Positions 19,179 to 28,825 of a DNA stretch of 64,000 nucleotides are shown here, in pieces. The translations under genes and the position numbers were made by a program. Each line of letters opens with the position of its first letter. Position 1 is the first letter of the stretch. The notes beneath the pieces were generated by a model, which was not told where the DNA came from, searched no databases, and saw nothing but the letters and a program-made list of their open reading frames with translations. Source of the stretch: Pseudoalteromonas luteoviolacea NCIMB 1944 (GTDB lineage: Bacteria > Pseudomonadota > Gammaproteobacteria > Enterobacterales > Alteromonadaceae); assembly GCF_001625565.1 (NCBI RefSeq), contig NZ_AUXS01000018.1, positions 1-64,000 of the forward strand. The letters run 5' to 3'.

Positions 19179-20057
19179 TCGCGTTAAACTTTGCTTTAGT
19201 TCATCAATAAAAAGCCTAGTTTTATATGGGGTGAAGCGGGTGTTTGGGTAATAAGCCCACAGCTGCTTCACCTCTGATTTCAAATCTGGCAGGACCGGAA
19301 TTAAAACCCCTTGCTTTAGCTCTCGGGCGACATATTGCGGGGAGATAAAAATTAACCCCATCCCCTGAATGGCTGCCTTCATCAATGCATCAAGATGGTC
19401 AGAGACAAAATTGTAGTGACTAAAATCAAATAAGCTGCCGTCTTCTAAAATTATCCCGCCTTTCTTCTGGTAGTAATTACTCAATAACATCTTATGGGCT
19501 GCCAAATCTTCAATGGCCGTTATTTTTTCACATTGTGATAAATAGCTAGGAGCTCCGAATACCGTCATTTGATAGTCAGCCAATCGAATTCCTTTGTGAG
19601 CCGCAGAATCAAACTCTTCATAATAACTGGTGATCACCAGATCATGTTCGAGATCTGGCGGAGAACCCGGCGTCAATATATTCAAATGAATTGTGAGGTT
19701 TTCATACTTATCTAAAAACTGCTTAATGACAGGCATTAATAAACTACTGCCTATGGCTTGGGTCGCTGCTATTTTTAGGGTACCTTGCGGCTCAAGCTCA
19801 CTCCCTTGTGCCTGCTCGAGCATATCGTCAAACTGCCCGACCCAGTTTCTTGCATAGGACAAAAAACGAATGCCATTTTCGTTTAAGCTTACCTGCCTAG
19901 TCGTACGCACAAAAAGTGTTTGACCCAACTGTTTCTCAAGCCAGTCAATTCGCTTGCTCATTGCCGACGCAGACACACCTATGACATCTGCGGCCTTGGT
20001 AAAACTGCCCATATCCGATAATACAACAAAGCTGCGCACAGCACTTAGCCAATCCAT
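19161..20057 (-). CDS. LysR family transcriptional regulator
   Basis: 298 residues from ATG 20057, supported by ATAGGAAA upstream; the longer frame starts at a TTG without a site. The N-terminal winged helix-turn-helix is typical: MDWLSAVRSFVVLSDMGSFTKAA then VSASAMSKRIDWLEKQLGQTLF and RTTRQVSLNENG. The substrate-binding domain follows with the usual LKIAATQAIGSSLL strand. It is divergent from the MFS transporter at 20161, the common layout of a LysR regulator and its target; the inducer is unknown. Confidence 0.9.
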   Translation of the reverse strand: MDWLSAVRSFVVLSDMGSFTKAADVIGVSASAMSKRIDWLEKQLGQTLFVRTTRQVSLNENGIRFLSYARNWVGQFDDMLEQAQGSELEPQGTLKIAATQAIGSSLLMPVIKQFLDKYENLTIHLNILTPGSPPDLEHDLVITSYYEEFDSAAHKGIRLADYQMTVFGAPSYLSQCEKITAIEDLAAHKMLLSNYYQKKGGIILEDGSLFDFSHYNFVSDHLDALMKAAIQGMGLIFISPQYVARELKQGVLIPVLPDLKSEVKQLWAYYPNTRFTPYKTRLFIDELKQSLTRLKTVI

Positions 20058-20160
20058 ATTATTTCCTATCAAGAAAAAGTCTTTTAATTATTACCTTATT
20101 TTTAGGACATTAAAAGCAGGTTATAGTAGCGCCTATTGTGCCCCACCATGAGTAACTGCC

Positions 20161-21369
20161 TTGAATAGATATATTGCTTTGGCCGCTTTTTTACTGTCAT
20201 GCTCTCAATTGGCCAGTCAAATATTTATGCCCGTATTGCCAGATATCACGCAAAACCTTGCACTTACTGAGGGAGCAAGTCAGGCAATTATAATTAGCTT
20301 CTTTGTTTCATTGGGAGCAGCACAATTAATTGCCGGCCCGTTATGTGATAAATATGGCAGTCGACCAATTTTTATCTGCGGACAAATCATTTTAATACTG
20401 GGTACATTGCTGTGTGCTCTGGCGTCTAATGCCGACACTTTTTTAGCCGGTAGAGTGTTACAGGGCATCGGCAGCGCAGCCCCCGTACTAGTCAGCAGAG
20501 CCATTTTATACGCTACGTTTAAAGGCAATAAGCTAAACAGCTCTATGGGCAATTTAGCCATTTCCGCCAGCCTAGTTGCATTGATCACACCTCTGATTTC
20601 AGGCACGCTCGCAGACATGTTTTCATGGCAGGGAATGTCCTTTGCTCTCATTGCCTATTATGGCTTTGTGATGGCATTTGGTCTGGTTGTCTTTCCGGCG
20701 CAGCAATCTACAAATATATCATTGCGCCCCGCTGCACTTGTAAAACAGTATCTCGATATCTCCCTCAGTCGTTTTTTTGTATCTATGGCTGTATTAAAAT
20801 GGGCGCCGACATTTTTATATTTGACTATTCAGCTTTATTTCCCCTTTCTTTTAAGGAATCAATTTAACTTTACTACCGAGCAAATTGGTCAAGCGATGAC
20901 GGTATGTATGGGTGGTCTACTTATCGGTTCTTCCCTTGCCAAAGTCATGCAAAAACGGGTCTCCCATTTAAAAGTTGTTGTTTATTTATGGCCTGCTTTG
21001 CCAATAAGTGCGCTGACTTTCCTATTTTTTCACGGTTCTGTATACGCCGTGATCTTCGCTTATTGCGCCATATTGTTTATTTTTGGTGGGTACTTCCCCA
21101 GCTATATGTATTATGTCGGACACTTCCATACATCACGTTCCAGTACCGCCAATGCACTTGTGGGCGCCACCGAATTGCTGATATTTTCAGTAATTGCTTG
21201 GCTTGCTAATCAATATTTAATTAGCGGTCCTGACTCGATAGCGATTATTGTCGCAACAATTTCTATCATCGTACTATTGGCTGCAAAACATCTCTCTTTT
21301 GCAGCAAAACCAAATCATTGTATTCAAGGAGAAGCACCATGCAATTCGAAACCGAACGACTCATTATAA
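20161..21369 (+). CDS. MFS drug/metabolite efflux transporter (Bcr/CflA-like)
   Basis: 402 residues with about twelve hydrophobic segments. The motifs IFMPVLPDI in the first segment, GPLCDKYGSRPIFICG between segments 2 and 3, and GRVLQGIGSAAPVLVSRAI in segments 4-5 are those of the DHA1 Bcr/CflA group of proton-driven exporters. The frame opens at TTG 20161. An ATG at 20148 begins a six-codon upstream frame ending at the TTG start (TAG 20166-20168), which may affect initiation. Its 3' end overlaps the following acetyltransferase by 31 bases. Probably controlled by the divergent LysR. Confidence 0.87.
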   Translation: MNRYIALAAFLLSCSQLASQIFMPVLPDITQNLALTEGASQAIIISFFVSLGAAQLIAGPLCDKYGSRPIFICGQIILILGTLLCALASNADTFLAGRVLQGIGSAAPVLVSRAILYATFKGNKLNSSMGNLAISASLVALITPLISGTLADMFSWQGMSFALIAYYGFVMAFGLVVFPAQQSTNISLRPAALVKQYLDISLSRFFVSMAVLKWAPTFLYLTIQLYFPFLLRNQFNFTTEQIGQAMTVCMGGLLIGSSLAKVMQKRVSHLKVVVYLWPALPISALTFLFFHGSVYAVIFAYCAILFIFGGYFPSYMYYVGHFHTSRSSTANALVGATELLIFSVIAWLANQYLISGPDSIAIIVATISIIVLLAAKHLSFAAKPNHCIQGEAPCNSKPNDSL

Positions 21370-21872
21370 GACCTCTACAGTCCTCCGATTTGCACGCTGT
21401 TTATGACTCTCGACGGAACCTAGAAACATCAAAATATATCGGCAAACCGGAAACCCTCGATGATGTTAAAAAACGCATTGAAGAAGCAAGACAACCTTTT
21501 GAAAATCTGGAAGGGCAAAGATTGCTGCTCACATTGGAGTGCAAATCATCGGGTGACTTTATTGGCGAAATGTTATTCAAGCATACCCAATTGGCTAGCC
21601 GCATTGGCGAAATAGGCTATCGATTGAGCCCAAAGAAACAGAAAAAAGGCTATGCTTTTGAAGCCGCGAGTGCACTTATTTCGAGGCTATTCGCAGAGTT
21701 CGACCTAAATAAAATCACGGCTATTTGCGCCACTGAAAATACCGCTTCATGGCAACTGATGGAAAAACTCGGAATGAAAAAAGAAGGCTGCTTGCGCGAA
21801 TATATGTTACTCCAAGACAGGTGTGTCGATAGCTACTTATACTCCATATTGAAAAGGGAGCACGTCGGTTAA
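21339..21872 (+). CDS. GNAT acetyltransferase, RimJ/RimL type
   Basis: 177 residues from ATG 21339, chosen for CAAGGAG upstream. MQFETERLIIRPLQSSDLHAV is the classical N-terminus of the RimJ/RimL acetyltransferase subgroup. IGEIGYRLSPKKQKKGYAFEAA contains the acetyl-CoA site, and ENTASWQLMEKLGMKKEG is the C-terminal strand-helix. The start lies inside the end of the MFS gene, so the two are co-transcribed and possibly co-translated. The pairing of efflux pump and acetyltransferase suggests inactivation plus export of a toxic small molecule (inference). Confidence 0.88.
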   Translation: MQFETERLIIRPLQSSDLHAVYDSRRNLETSKYIGKPETLDDVKKRIEEARQPFENLEGQRLLLTLECKSSGDFIGEMLFKHTQLASRIGEIGYRLSPKKQKKGYAFEAASALISRLFAEFDLNKITAICATENTASWQLMEKLGMKKEGCLREYMLLQDRCVDSYLYSILKREHVG

Positions 21873-21911
21873 TTATTGACCTTCTTCGAAATGAATGGTG
21901 AATGGCTTAAT

Positions 21912-21933
21912 AAACGCAATAAAAGGCGTTTTT
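21912..21933 (+). terminator. Probable rho-independent terminator after the MFS-GNAT pair
   Basis: AAACGC and GCGTTT form a six-base stem around an eight-base loop, followed by TT. It lies 40 bases after the GNAT stop. The stem is short, so confidence is moderate. Confidence 0.5.
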
Positions 21934-22041
21934 ACTTGTTAAATCCTCAACATTGGATTCTGAAATTTTATCTCTTTATTGGCTAACGCAGATATCAATC
22001 AACATCTATACTGTTTAAAAGCATTGATGTAGGAGTTAGTT

Positions 22042-24003
22042 ATGAGAATGCGCAAAAAGCTCATCAGTAGTTTTGTCCTGACGGTGATAGTTCCAATATT
22101 AGCAATATCTATCATGAGCATTACGCGCACTAAGCAAGAATCTCTCACGCGATTCACCGCTTCATCCGATAGTGAAATACGTCAGGTTGAAAATACCTTC
22201 GTATTATTTTTCGAACAAATGAAAAACAACGCGCGATTTTTAGCACAAAGCCAAGCTGTCGTGAATGTCAGTGACGACACCAGCACATACTTTGGCGCTG
22301 AAAAAATGATGACCCCTGAGACGTCTGGAGACAACGAAGCCGAGATTTTTCAATTATTTGAAAGTTTTGGCGTGACCCACCCAGAACTCTTATTTGTATA
22401 TCTTGGCACCGCTCAAGGTGGCTTTATTCAATACCCAGCTGAACCACTTGGCGGCTACGATCCCCGCAAACGCCCTTGGTATCAAGAAGTAAGCCAAGCG
22501 TCAGACAAGGTCGTCATTACTGAGCCTTATCAGGGCGTCACAGGACAAGCTATGGTATCGGTTGCCACGGCGATTAAACGCGACGGTGCACTTGTCGGCG
22601 TACAATCACTGGACGTCACGCTGGCAACATTAACCGATATTGTAAGTAGTATTCAGCTAGGAGATACCGGATATCTAATGTTGTTGGACGGTAATGGCAC
22701 GATACTGGCCGATCCGAAGAACCCAGATAGCAACTTCAAAAATGTCGCTGACCTGTCATCACCTAAATACCAAGCCATCAAAAATATGAGCAGTTCACAT
22801 AAGGATGCACTTGTCGCCATCGAAGACGCCGAAACACAGATGATGGCTAAATCATATTATTCTAAAACATTAAATTGGACCTTCGTTGCTTTGATGGATG
22901 AAGACGAAATTCTCTCTTCAGCCTACGCAATGTCTTACAATATCAGTGTTATCGCACTAATTATGTTGGTGCTGTTCATCGTCATTGCGATTGTACTTGC
23001 CAATAAAATCGTCTACCCCATTGAAATGGTTTCAGAGGGGCTCAAGGAAATAGCACAAGGTGAAGGTAACTTGTCAAAACGACTGCAAATAATTGGCAAT
23101 GATGAGATCAGCGAGCTTGCTTCATGGTTCAACCAATTTTTAAATTCGATCAATGCGCTGGTTATTGATATTAAGAACAATGCCAGTAATTTGAATGAGC
23201 AGGCTCAGCAATCTCACGGCAGTATTGATGAAATTCGGGGACAGTGCCATCACCAAGCCAGCACCTCTCAACAGACAGCTGAGCACACCCATGCCATGGA
23301 AAATATGGCCATGACGGTCAATGACAATTGTACCCAGGCACTGAGTGAAATATCCAATACCGATTCACATGCTCAGCAGGGCAATGAGCTCATTCAAAGC
23401 ACGGTTAAACAAGTTGCCACGTTAAACGATTCACTGGGTAGCTCAGCTCAAGCAATGAGCGAGCTTGAAGATCAGAGCAACAATATTACCAATATTCTCG
23501 AAGTCATTAGAACGATTGCCGAACAGACCAACTTACTGGCGCTCAATGCCGCCATTGAGGCTGCTCGTGCCGGTGAGCAAGGGCGAGGCTTTGCAGTAGT
23601 TGCTGATGAAGTACGTACTTTGGCCCAGCGCTCTCATGACGCGACGAAAGACATTGAAAAAGTACTCACAAAGCTCACTGAAAAAACCAGAGCGGTGTCT
23701 AAACATATGACTTTAAGCGTTGAGGAGTCCAAATCAGCCATCGAACAGTCTGAGCAAGCTCATCAGGCTTTTGAAGAAATTGCAGATTCGATATCGAGGG
23801 TCAAACCCATTATCGCCAATATATCGCAACAAGCGGAGCAACAAGGTGCTTACTCAAGCGACAGTCGTACTCAAATTGAAGGCGTTAACCAGTCAATCAA
23901 GCAAGTGAGTCAATCCGCTGACACCTTGTACGATGGCGCAAAACAGCTGGTTATATTCGCTAACAACCTCAATGAACTTGTAGGCAGGTTTAATACTGAT
24001 TAA
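22042..24003 (+). CDS. Methyl-accepting chemotaxis protein with dCache sensor
   Basis: 653 residues, ATG with TAGGAG upstream. An N-terminal transmembrane helix (residues 8-26) is followed by a periplasmic dCache_1 domain. It contains [20 protein letters not shown] and [19 protein letters not shown], phrases typical of double-Cache chemoreceptors that bind amino acids, amines or organic acids. A second membrane helix (about 300-320), a HAMP domain and the cytoplasmic signalling tip with [21 protein letters not shown] and [16 protein letters not shown] follow. It feeds a CheA/CheW array; the ligand is not predictable. Single gene with its own upstream space. Confidence 0.93.
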   Translation: MRMRKKLISSFVLTVIVPILAISIMSITRTKQESLTRFTASSDSEIRQVENTFVLFFEQMKNNARFLAQSQAVVNVSDDTSTYFGAEKMMTPETSGDNEAEIFQLFESFGVTHPELLFVYLGTAQGGFIQYPAEPLGGYDPRKRPWYQEVSQASDKVVITEPYQGVTGQAMVSVATAIKRDGALVGVQSLDVTLATLTDIVSSIQLGDTGYLMLLDGNGTILADPKNPDSNFKNVADLSSPKYQAIKNMSSSHKDALVAIEDAETQMMAKSYYSKTLNWTFVALMDEDEILSSAYAMSYNISVIALIMLVLFIVIAIVLANKIVYPIEMVSEGLKEIAQGEGNLSKRLQIIGNDEISELASWFNQFLNSINALVIDIKNNASNLNEQAQQSHGSIDEIRGQCHHQASTSQQTAEHTHAMENMAMTVNDNCTQALSEISNTDSHAQQGNELIQSTVKQVATLNDSLGSSAQAMSELEDQSNNITNILEVIRTIAEQTNLLALNAAIEAARAGEQGRGFAVVADEVRTLAQRSHDATKDIEKVLTKLTEKTRAVSKHMTLSVEESKSAIEQSEQAHQAFEEIADSISRVKPIIANISQQAEQQGAYSSDSRTQIEGVNQSIKQVSQSADTLYDGAKQLVIFANNLNELVGRFNTD

Positions 24004-24020
24004 GACAGTGTCAAACTAAG

Positions 24021-25085
24021 TTATAGAGGGGTTTGCTGCGCCATCCCCTCTAAAAATTGCAAACTAGCGCGCTCCTTGTCGCTGGGTTTGTATGGCTCTC
24101 TTTTTAAATCTGACAAATCAGCTGCGTGCAATGAAATTTCTGTGATTAAACTTTCACCATAACGGGTTCGCTCCCCTGGTACTGACGACATGCGTTCAAC
24201 AATAAAAGTCATCAGTTTGAGGTCATTGCTTAGATCAGGCAATACAGATTGATGGGCTTTTAGCGCGATTTCCTGTTTTCCATTAGCCAGCTTTGACTTT
24301 GTCACCAAATGCGCCAAAGGCGTTCCACCATCAAATAAGTTGGCTCGCACTCGATAGATACCCGCATCCTCCACTTCTAGCTCTAAAGCAATGATTAAGT
24401 CACTACCTTGCACATCCATGTATTTTAACCCGACAAGTTTTGCACTCGGCTGTACATACTTTGCCTGTGCCACAATAGTAATGGGATCTCCCCCCACATC
24501 TGCGATCACTTTCAATTGTATATCACCATTAAAAGCTTCTTTGGCTGGCAATTTGGTATTGGCTTGTCCCTGCGAGACACTCAATCCCTTCTCAAACAGT
24601 ATTTTGTTTTTTTCATCAACCAAACTTACAATCACCTTCGCCCGAGAAATACCCTCTCCGGTCAGCTGCAATTCAATAGGCTCTGGATATGTAAATCTGT
24701 ATTTGTTGAGCGCCAATGCAATCGTCCCGCTCAGATCAGAATTCGGAACCGTGACAGGAACAAAACGATTGGGTTCCAAACGATCAATATCGTGAATGCT
24801 TAAGGGTTGAGAATAAGGTGCATAACGTAACGTTTCTCGGTAATTAGAAGCGATGACTTTTGCTGCTTTTTGTGTGCTGGTAAGTTGAAATGGAGACATT
24901 TCGACTGCACTTGTGGCTGGCTCTTTGTTTATCGAGGCTACATCAGGTTGTTGTATTTGAACATCTATTACTGCTTTTGGCTCACTGACTGATTGCATCG
25001 GCTGAGTGCTGTTATTTGGCGCCAGTATTCGCCAAATAACAAGTGCCAACAGGGCACTTGTTACAACGGCAACAATTTTCTTCAT
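24021..25085 (-). CDS. Exported/anchored protein, DUF4785-like, partner of the lipase
   Basis: 354 residues with an N-terminal signal anchor (IVAVVTSALLALVIWRILA). Blocks YRETLRYAPYSQPLSIHDIDRLEPNRF, ALNKYRFTYPEPI, a repeated Ig-like strand pattern (AKVIVSLVDEKNKILFEKGL) and YGESLITEISLHA suggest the DUF4785 family, whose C-terminal part is Ig-like. I am only moderately sure of the name. It starts five bases after the lipase stop, so the two form an operon. It may help secretion or folding of the lipase, but it does not resemble the known LifO/Lif foldases. Confidence 0.6.
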   Translation of the reverse strand: MKKIVAVVTSALLALVIWRILAPNNSTQPMQSVSEPKAVIDVQIQQPDVASINKEPATSAVEMSPFQLTSTQKAAKVIASNYRETLRYAPYSQPLSIHDIDRLEPNRFVPVTVPNSDLSGTIALALNKYRFTYPEPIELQLTGEGISRAKVIVSLVDEKNKILFEKGLSVSQGQANTKLPAKEAFNGDIQLKVIADVGGDPITIVAQAKYVQPSAKLVGLKYMDVQGSDLIIALELEVEDAGIYRVRANLFDGGTPLAHLVTKSKLANGKQEIALKAHQSVLPDLSNDLKLMTFIVERMSSVPGERTRYGESLITEISLHAADLSDLKREPYKPSDKERASLQFLEGMAQQTPL

Positions 25086-25090
25086 AATGC

Positions 25091-26146
25091 CTACTCTGGA
25101 ATTGCAGCAAAGAGTAGCGCTGACATACTGGTGTTGTCAGATTGTCTTACATACCTGTACTTCTTCTTCCATAGCCAAAAGCCTTTTTCTTCTTCATAAG
25201 TAGAAAATGCCACGCTTTTGTTTGGCGCTACATTAATTGAAGTATTGGCAGTTGTGACTTTACCTTTTGCCTGATTCAATATCACTGAGTAATGATCATA
25301 ATTGTCACTCATTAACATCGGATAGTGATAAGGTAAAAAGTGTCTGACGCCGTCATCTTGACTGGTTAGCTTTCCGTCCATTCCAACATGTACACTACAA
25401 CTGTCAAATGCCGCAACTTGGTTAGCACCACATGCAGAATGAGCCGCTACAACACTGTCATCAATACCCGGTAAAAATAGCTTCGTAGCATTGAAGTACA
25501 AGTCTCCGTCTGCAACAAATCTGAGTCTAGGTGTGCGATCTCCCGGAAAACTCGCAATTTGACGCGCATTGTTCACTTTTAAATCGTTTAAGACGCCTAG
25601 CGTTTGACCTACAGAACGTCCAAGCCAAGCTCTAACAGCGGCTTCTACAACTGGGTTTGCTAAACCATTGGCAACATTCACAGCTAGGTCCGCTAATTCA
25701 CTGCCGCCGCCCGCACCCGCAACATCGAAAGTAGCAACAATATTTAGTGGCTCAAGCCCTGCATTTTCTAGCCAGTTCGCTTGGTTATCTATGATGTATC
25801 GAGTGATCAAGTCACCTGTTGAATGTGTCAAGAAGATACAGCCTGGCTGACAAACACCTTGTTCCGACATAGTGCGTAATTTTGGCCACAAGTAATCACT
25901 TGCAATTTTGCCTTCTACACGCTCATAAGACGGCCAATCGATGCGTTCGTCGGCTAGGCCTCCCCAATATTCAGCCCAGTATGCTTCACCATCACTGTCG
26001 ATTTTTCTCGGATCCATGGCTGTCAACTGTTGAGATTGAAAACCATGTACTAGCACAGTTTTATAGGCTTTCGCGTTGGCACCGACACTTGTACCCACCA
26101 ACGTTAACACAAAACTGCTAAGCAAAATTCGCTTGATTAAATTCAC
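25091..26146 (-). CDS. Secreted lipase/esterase (alpha/beta hydrolase)
   Basis: 351 residues from GTG 26146, chosen because GGAG lies nine bases upstream and a proper signal peptide (IKRILLSSFVLTLVGTSVGANA) begins there. VLVHGFQSQQL is the oxyanion region. The nucleophile elbow is THSTG (Ser in the G/T-x-S-x-G position: FLTHSTGDLITRYI), followed by the helix seen in lipases. AVAGAGGG-like glycine-rich stretches (FDVAGAGGGSEL) and a later His (LPYHYPMLMSDNYDHYSV) supply the remaining triad candidates. Cys pairs CQPGC and CGANQVAAFDSC suggest disulfides in the periplasm or medium. Likely hydrolyses lipid or ester substrates outside the cell. Confidence 0.78.
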   Translation of the reverse strand: MNLIKRILLSSFVLTLVGTSVGANAKAYKTVLVHGFQSQQLTAMDPRKIDSDGEAYWAEYWGGLADERIDWPSYERVEGKIASDYLWPKLRTMSEQGVCQPGCIFLTHSTGDLITRYIIDNQANWLENAGLEPLNIVATFDVAGAGGGSELADLAVNVANGLANPVVEAAVRAWLGRSVGQTLGVLNDLKVNNARQIASFPGDRTPRLRFVADGDLYFNATKLFLPGIDDSVVAAHSACGANQVAAFDSCSVHVGMDGKLTSQDDGVRHFLPYHYPMLMSDNYDHYSVILNQAKGKVTTANTSINVAPNKSVAFSTYEEEKGFWLWKKKYRYVRQSDNTSMSALLFAAIPE

Positions 26147-26640
26147 TGACGTACGCTCCACTTTTATTATATTAATAACGCAAACACACCCCAACGACTT
26201 CGTGTTTCGTTATACAAGGATTACCAAGTAAAAACTCAAAAATCAAATTTAAAATGCAATTTATTTTCAAATTTTTAACTTTAAAGATCAAAAAAAGGGC
26301 AATTCATTAATCTTTAAGCCAAATATATTAGTGGTTAAAATTGAAACAAACGTGATGATAAGGTTAAAAAAAGATGAAAAAATAACTTGTTAGTTATTAC
26401 ACTGCAGACCATCAAAAATACCTAGGTTGAGAAGCAATATCACCCAATATTTCAACTCGTTCACACTCTCGGGAAGCACATGAAGGCATAATATAGGAAA
26501 GTCAGGTTACGAATTTTATGTCTACTATTTTAATAGCAAAGAATAGAATAATGATAAAGTCTAAAACAGGTGGTGATAATATGTATGACGCCTAGAAAAA
26601 TTGGCGGGTTGGAGTCTGGCGTTTCAAAAAGATAATTTTA
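26147..26640. other. Intergenic region upstream of the lipase, no gene seen
   Basis: About 490 AT-rich bases between the convergently placed end of the diguanylate cyclase and the lipase start. I see no supported coding frame or RNA gene. The lipase promoter must lie in its right-to-left reading near 26200-26300. Confidence 0.4.
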
Positions 26641-26663
26641 GAAGTAGCTTAACCAGCTACCTC
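26641..26663 (-). terminator. Terminator-like hairpin overlapping the diguanylate cyclase stop codon
   Basis: On the minus strand a nine-pair stem (GAGGTAGCT with AGCTACTTC, one G-U pair) surrounds the loop GGTTA, which contains the first bases of the stop codon region. It is followed by TAAAATTATCTTTTT. Overlap of hairpin and stop codon is unusual but functional elsewhere. Confidence 0.5.
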
Positions 26664-27692
26664 TACACGATTGCGACCATGGGATTTAGCAAGATACAAC
26701 GCTTTGTCCGCGCATTCGACCAAGCTGTGCCAAGTCATTGTCTTGCCGAATAATGCAATACCAAAACTGGCGGTAATATGTTTTAAAACCTCGCCTGTTT
26801 CTTTGTCTTTCAGTGACAGTTTGGCGATGTCCTCACGAATTCGGTTAGAAAACCCGACAGCTTCACTAATACTAGAAAAGGAAATTAAAATACAAAACTC
26901 TTCACCACCGTAACGATATGCTTCACCTTCGGCTTCACTGTGCAATTGAAGTTTTTGCGCTACTTTTCTCAAAACATCATCGCCGCGTTGATGACCAAAT
27001 TCATCGTTGAATTGTTTGAAGTGATCAATATCAATAAAGATCAGCACCTTTTGTAACTGGCTACTTTCATCACAAAACTTGATAATATCGTCGTCAAACT
27101 TTCCTCGATTGAGTAAGCCAGTTAACTTGTCAGTGCTCGCTTTTTCCTGCGCATCCGTTAAGGTATCTTGCAGTTGCTTTATCTCACTATATGCAACTTC
27201 AAGTTTTTTCTGAAAACACAGGGCATTGTGCTGCATAACAATAGATTCTTGGGTCAGTTTAGAAACATAATTCAGTACATCATTATAGATTTCCGGCCCA
27301 GCAGTAGTATTTTGCTTTTTCAGTTGATGTAAGCCGACATGACACTCAGACAAAACAGCTGAAAACTCTTCCGAGCAATTCAATGTGTTATTGATCTCTT
27401 GTTCAACATTGTTAAGTGTGCCCTTTACTAGGTCTGACATCTCGTGGAACAGAGCAAGGTCTTGTTCACTTAAGAACTCATCAAACAGCGCCTTAGCCTG
27501 ATCCGACGGACAAGTACCATGCTGCGCAAGGATCTCCTCTAATTTTCGATTGAGATCAGGCTCTTTTCCCAAAACATAGCAATACCAAATCGCATAGTTC
27601 ATAGGCGATAACGGTATTTGGTACTTAACCATAAAAGGTACAGCTTGTTTTAAACAACTTGCGGATTGAGCGAAAGAGCTATTTTGTTCCAT
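26649..27692 (-). CDS. Diguanylate cyclase (GGDEF)
   Basis: 347 residues. The C-terminal GGDEF domain is intact: DKLTGLLNRGKFDDDI, FIDIDHFKQFND, FGHQRGDDVLR and the active-site loop RYGGEEFCIL. It makes c-di-GMP from two GTP. The RxxD inhibitory site expected just before the loop is missing (HSEAEGEA), so product inhibition may be absent. The first 165 residues are helical without membrane segments (NYAIWYCYVLG, a motif common to cytoplasmic GGDEF proteins of Alteromonadales and Vibrionales) and end in a coiled coil (about 150-180) that probably drives dimerisation. Single gene. Confidence 0.92.
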   Translation of the reverse strand: MEQNSSFAQSASCLKQAVPFMVKYQIPLSPMNYAIWYCYVLGKEPDLNRKLEEILAQHGTCPSDQAKALFDEFLSEQDLALFHEMSDLVKGTLNNVEQEINNTLNCSEEFSAVLSECHVGLHQLKKQNTTAGPEIYNDVLNYVSKLTQESIVMQHNALCFQKKLEVAYSEIKQLQDTLTDAQEKASTDKLTGLLNRGKFDDDIIKFCDESSQLQKVLIFIDIDHFKQFNDEFGHQRGDDVLRKVAQKLQLHSEAEGEAYRYGGEEFCILISFSSISEAVGFSNRIREDIAKLSLKDKETGEVLKHITASFGIALFGKTMTWHSLVECADKALYLAKSHGRNRVEVAG

Positions 27693-27966
27693 GTAAGACC
27701 CGTCAAACCACCAATTTCGGTGGCATCATTATTAATTTTTGTTCTGCTTTGAGAGCCAAGAAATACAATACTAAATAATTAGAAAAAATTAATCAATCTT
27801 GATTTTAACACCCTAATAACAACGACTAGCAATGTAAAAAATGCATACGAATTAAGTATAAATAATGTCGCAGGAATAATTTATGTAGCCAAACTATCAC
27901 AAAGTACCTTTATAAGGTATTTCGTAATTGCATTTTAATCAACTTAAACCCACCAATTTTTGCTCT

Positions 27967-28710
27967 TTAGTCGTCTGAGTCTCGCAACATACTCTTGAAT
28001 TGACCTAACTGCCATGGCCGCATCGCTAGTAATAACCCAACACCTCTGCGTTTGCTCAGGGGTAGTTTTATATCTTGCTCATTTAACTGTGCAATCTCCT
28101 TAGTCAACTGCTGCAACCTACGTTTTATGGTCGCTATCGTCGCGTCACTATAACTACCTCTCAGATAAAATCGGTAGCTGTCTTCTTGATTAAACTCCCC
28201 TTGTAGAAACTTTCCCAATACGTGTTGTTCAATATAAGACTCTAAAGGACCGCCAGGTATCCAGCTAAAGTCTTGGGCAATGAGTAACTTGTATCGATTG
28301 TTTGGCAATAATTGGATCATCTTTAAGCGGTCAAGATGCGCCAATAAACGGACACATTCGAGCGCCTCTATTTGATACTTGATGATGATATCTTCAAATT
28401 CCCAGCCATCCCGAACACATACGGCAACCAAAAACAATTTTGGATTGTCTATCAACTCCTGTTCTTGTTGGACGGTCAATTGGCTGATCTGTGACTGTTG
28501 TGATTGAGATAAAACAAATAAATCACAGAGTGTTACATCTAAAAGTTCGCAGACACTTTCCAACTTTTGTAATGAGAATAGCTCGTTTGCGAACATTCTT
28601 TTGATGGTGGCTTCGCTTTGTCCAAGGTGATTGGCGACATCTTTATAAGTCAATTTTTGCTGTTTAAGAAGCTGCTTTACGGTGTTAGAAACAAGTGGGA
28701 TCTGGCTCAT
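27967..28710 (-). CDS. XRE/Cro-type helix-turn-helix regulator
   Basis: 247 residues. The N-terminal HTH is clear: TVKQLLKQQKLTYKDVANHLGQ, EATIKRMFANELFSLQKLESVCELLDVTLCDLF. The remaining 175 residues (LFLVAVCVRDGWEFEDIIIKYQIE, LDRLKMIQLLPNNRYKLLIAQDFSWIPGGPLE) form a helical sensor or dimerisation part typical of a group of gammaproteobacterial XRE regulators. The gene is divergent from the small operon at 28826. Three AAAGTATA repeats lie between them, so autoregulation and control of the operon are likely. Confidence 0.87.
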   Translation of the reverse strand: MSQIPLVSNTVKQLLKQQKLTYKDVANHLGQSEATIKRMFANELFSLQKLESVCELLDVTLCDLFVLSQSQQSQISQLTVQQEQELIDNPKLFLVAVCVRDGWEFEDIIIKYQIEALECVRLLAHLDRLKMIQLLPNNRYKLLIAQDFSWIPGGPLESYIEQHVLGKFLQGEFNQEDSYRFYLRGSYSDATIATIKRRLQQLTKEIAQLNEQDIKLPLSKRRGVGLLLAMRPWQLGQFKSMLRDSDD

Positions 28711-28724
28711 AGTGTTAGATTTTA

Positions 28725-28768
28725 ATACTTAAAGTATATTCTATTAATACAAAGTATAAGAAAGTATA
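28725..28768. promoter_or_regulatory. Operator array of three AAAGTATA repeats
   Basis: AAAGTATA occurs at 28731, 28751 and 28761, spaced 20 and 10 bases (two and one helical turns). The first copy is preceded by the inverted half ATACTT at 28725. The array lies just upstream of the XRE gene start (28710) and 58 bases before the divergent ORF at 28826. Best read as the binding region of the XRE regulator. Confidence 0.6.
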
Positions 28769-28825
28769 CAAGTCCGTCCAGTTTGCTAATTTAGATAGCA
28801 ACAAAGCAATACGGAGTGTTTTCAG

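Noticed and set aside
24025..24051. AGAGGGG/CCCCTCT hairpin as terminator
   Set aside because: A seven-base stem with a 13-base loop, inside the end of the coding frame and without a T tract on either strand. It may be chance.
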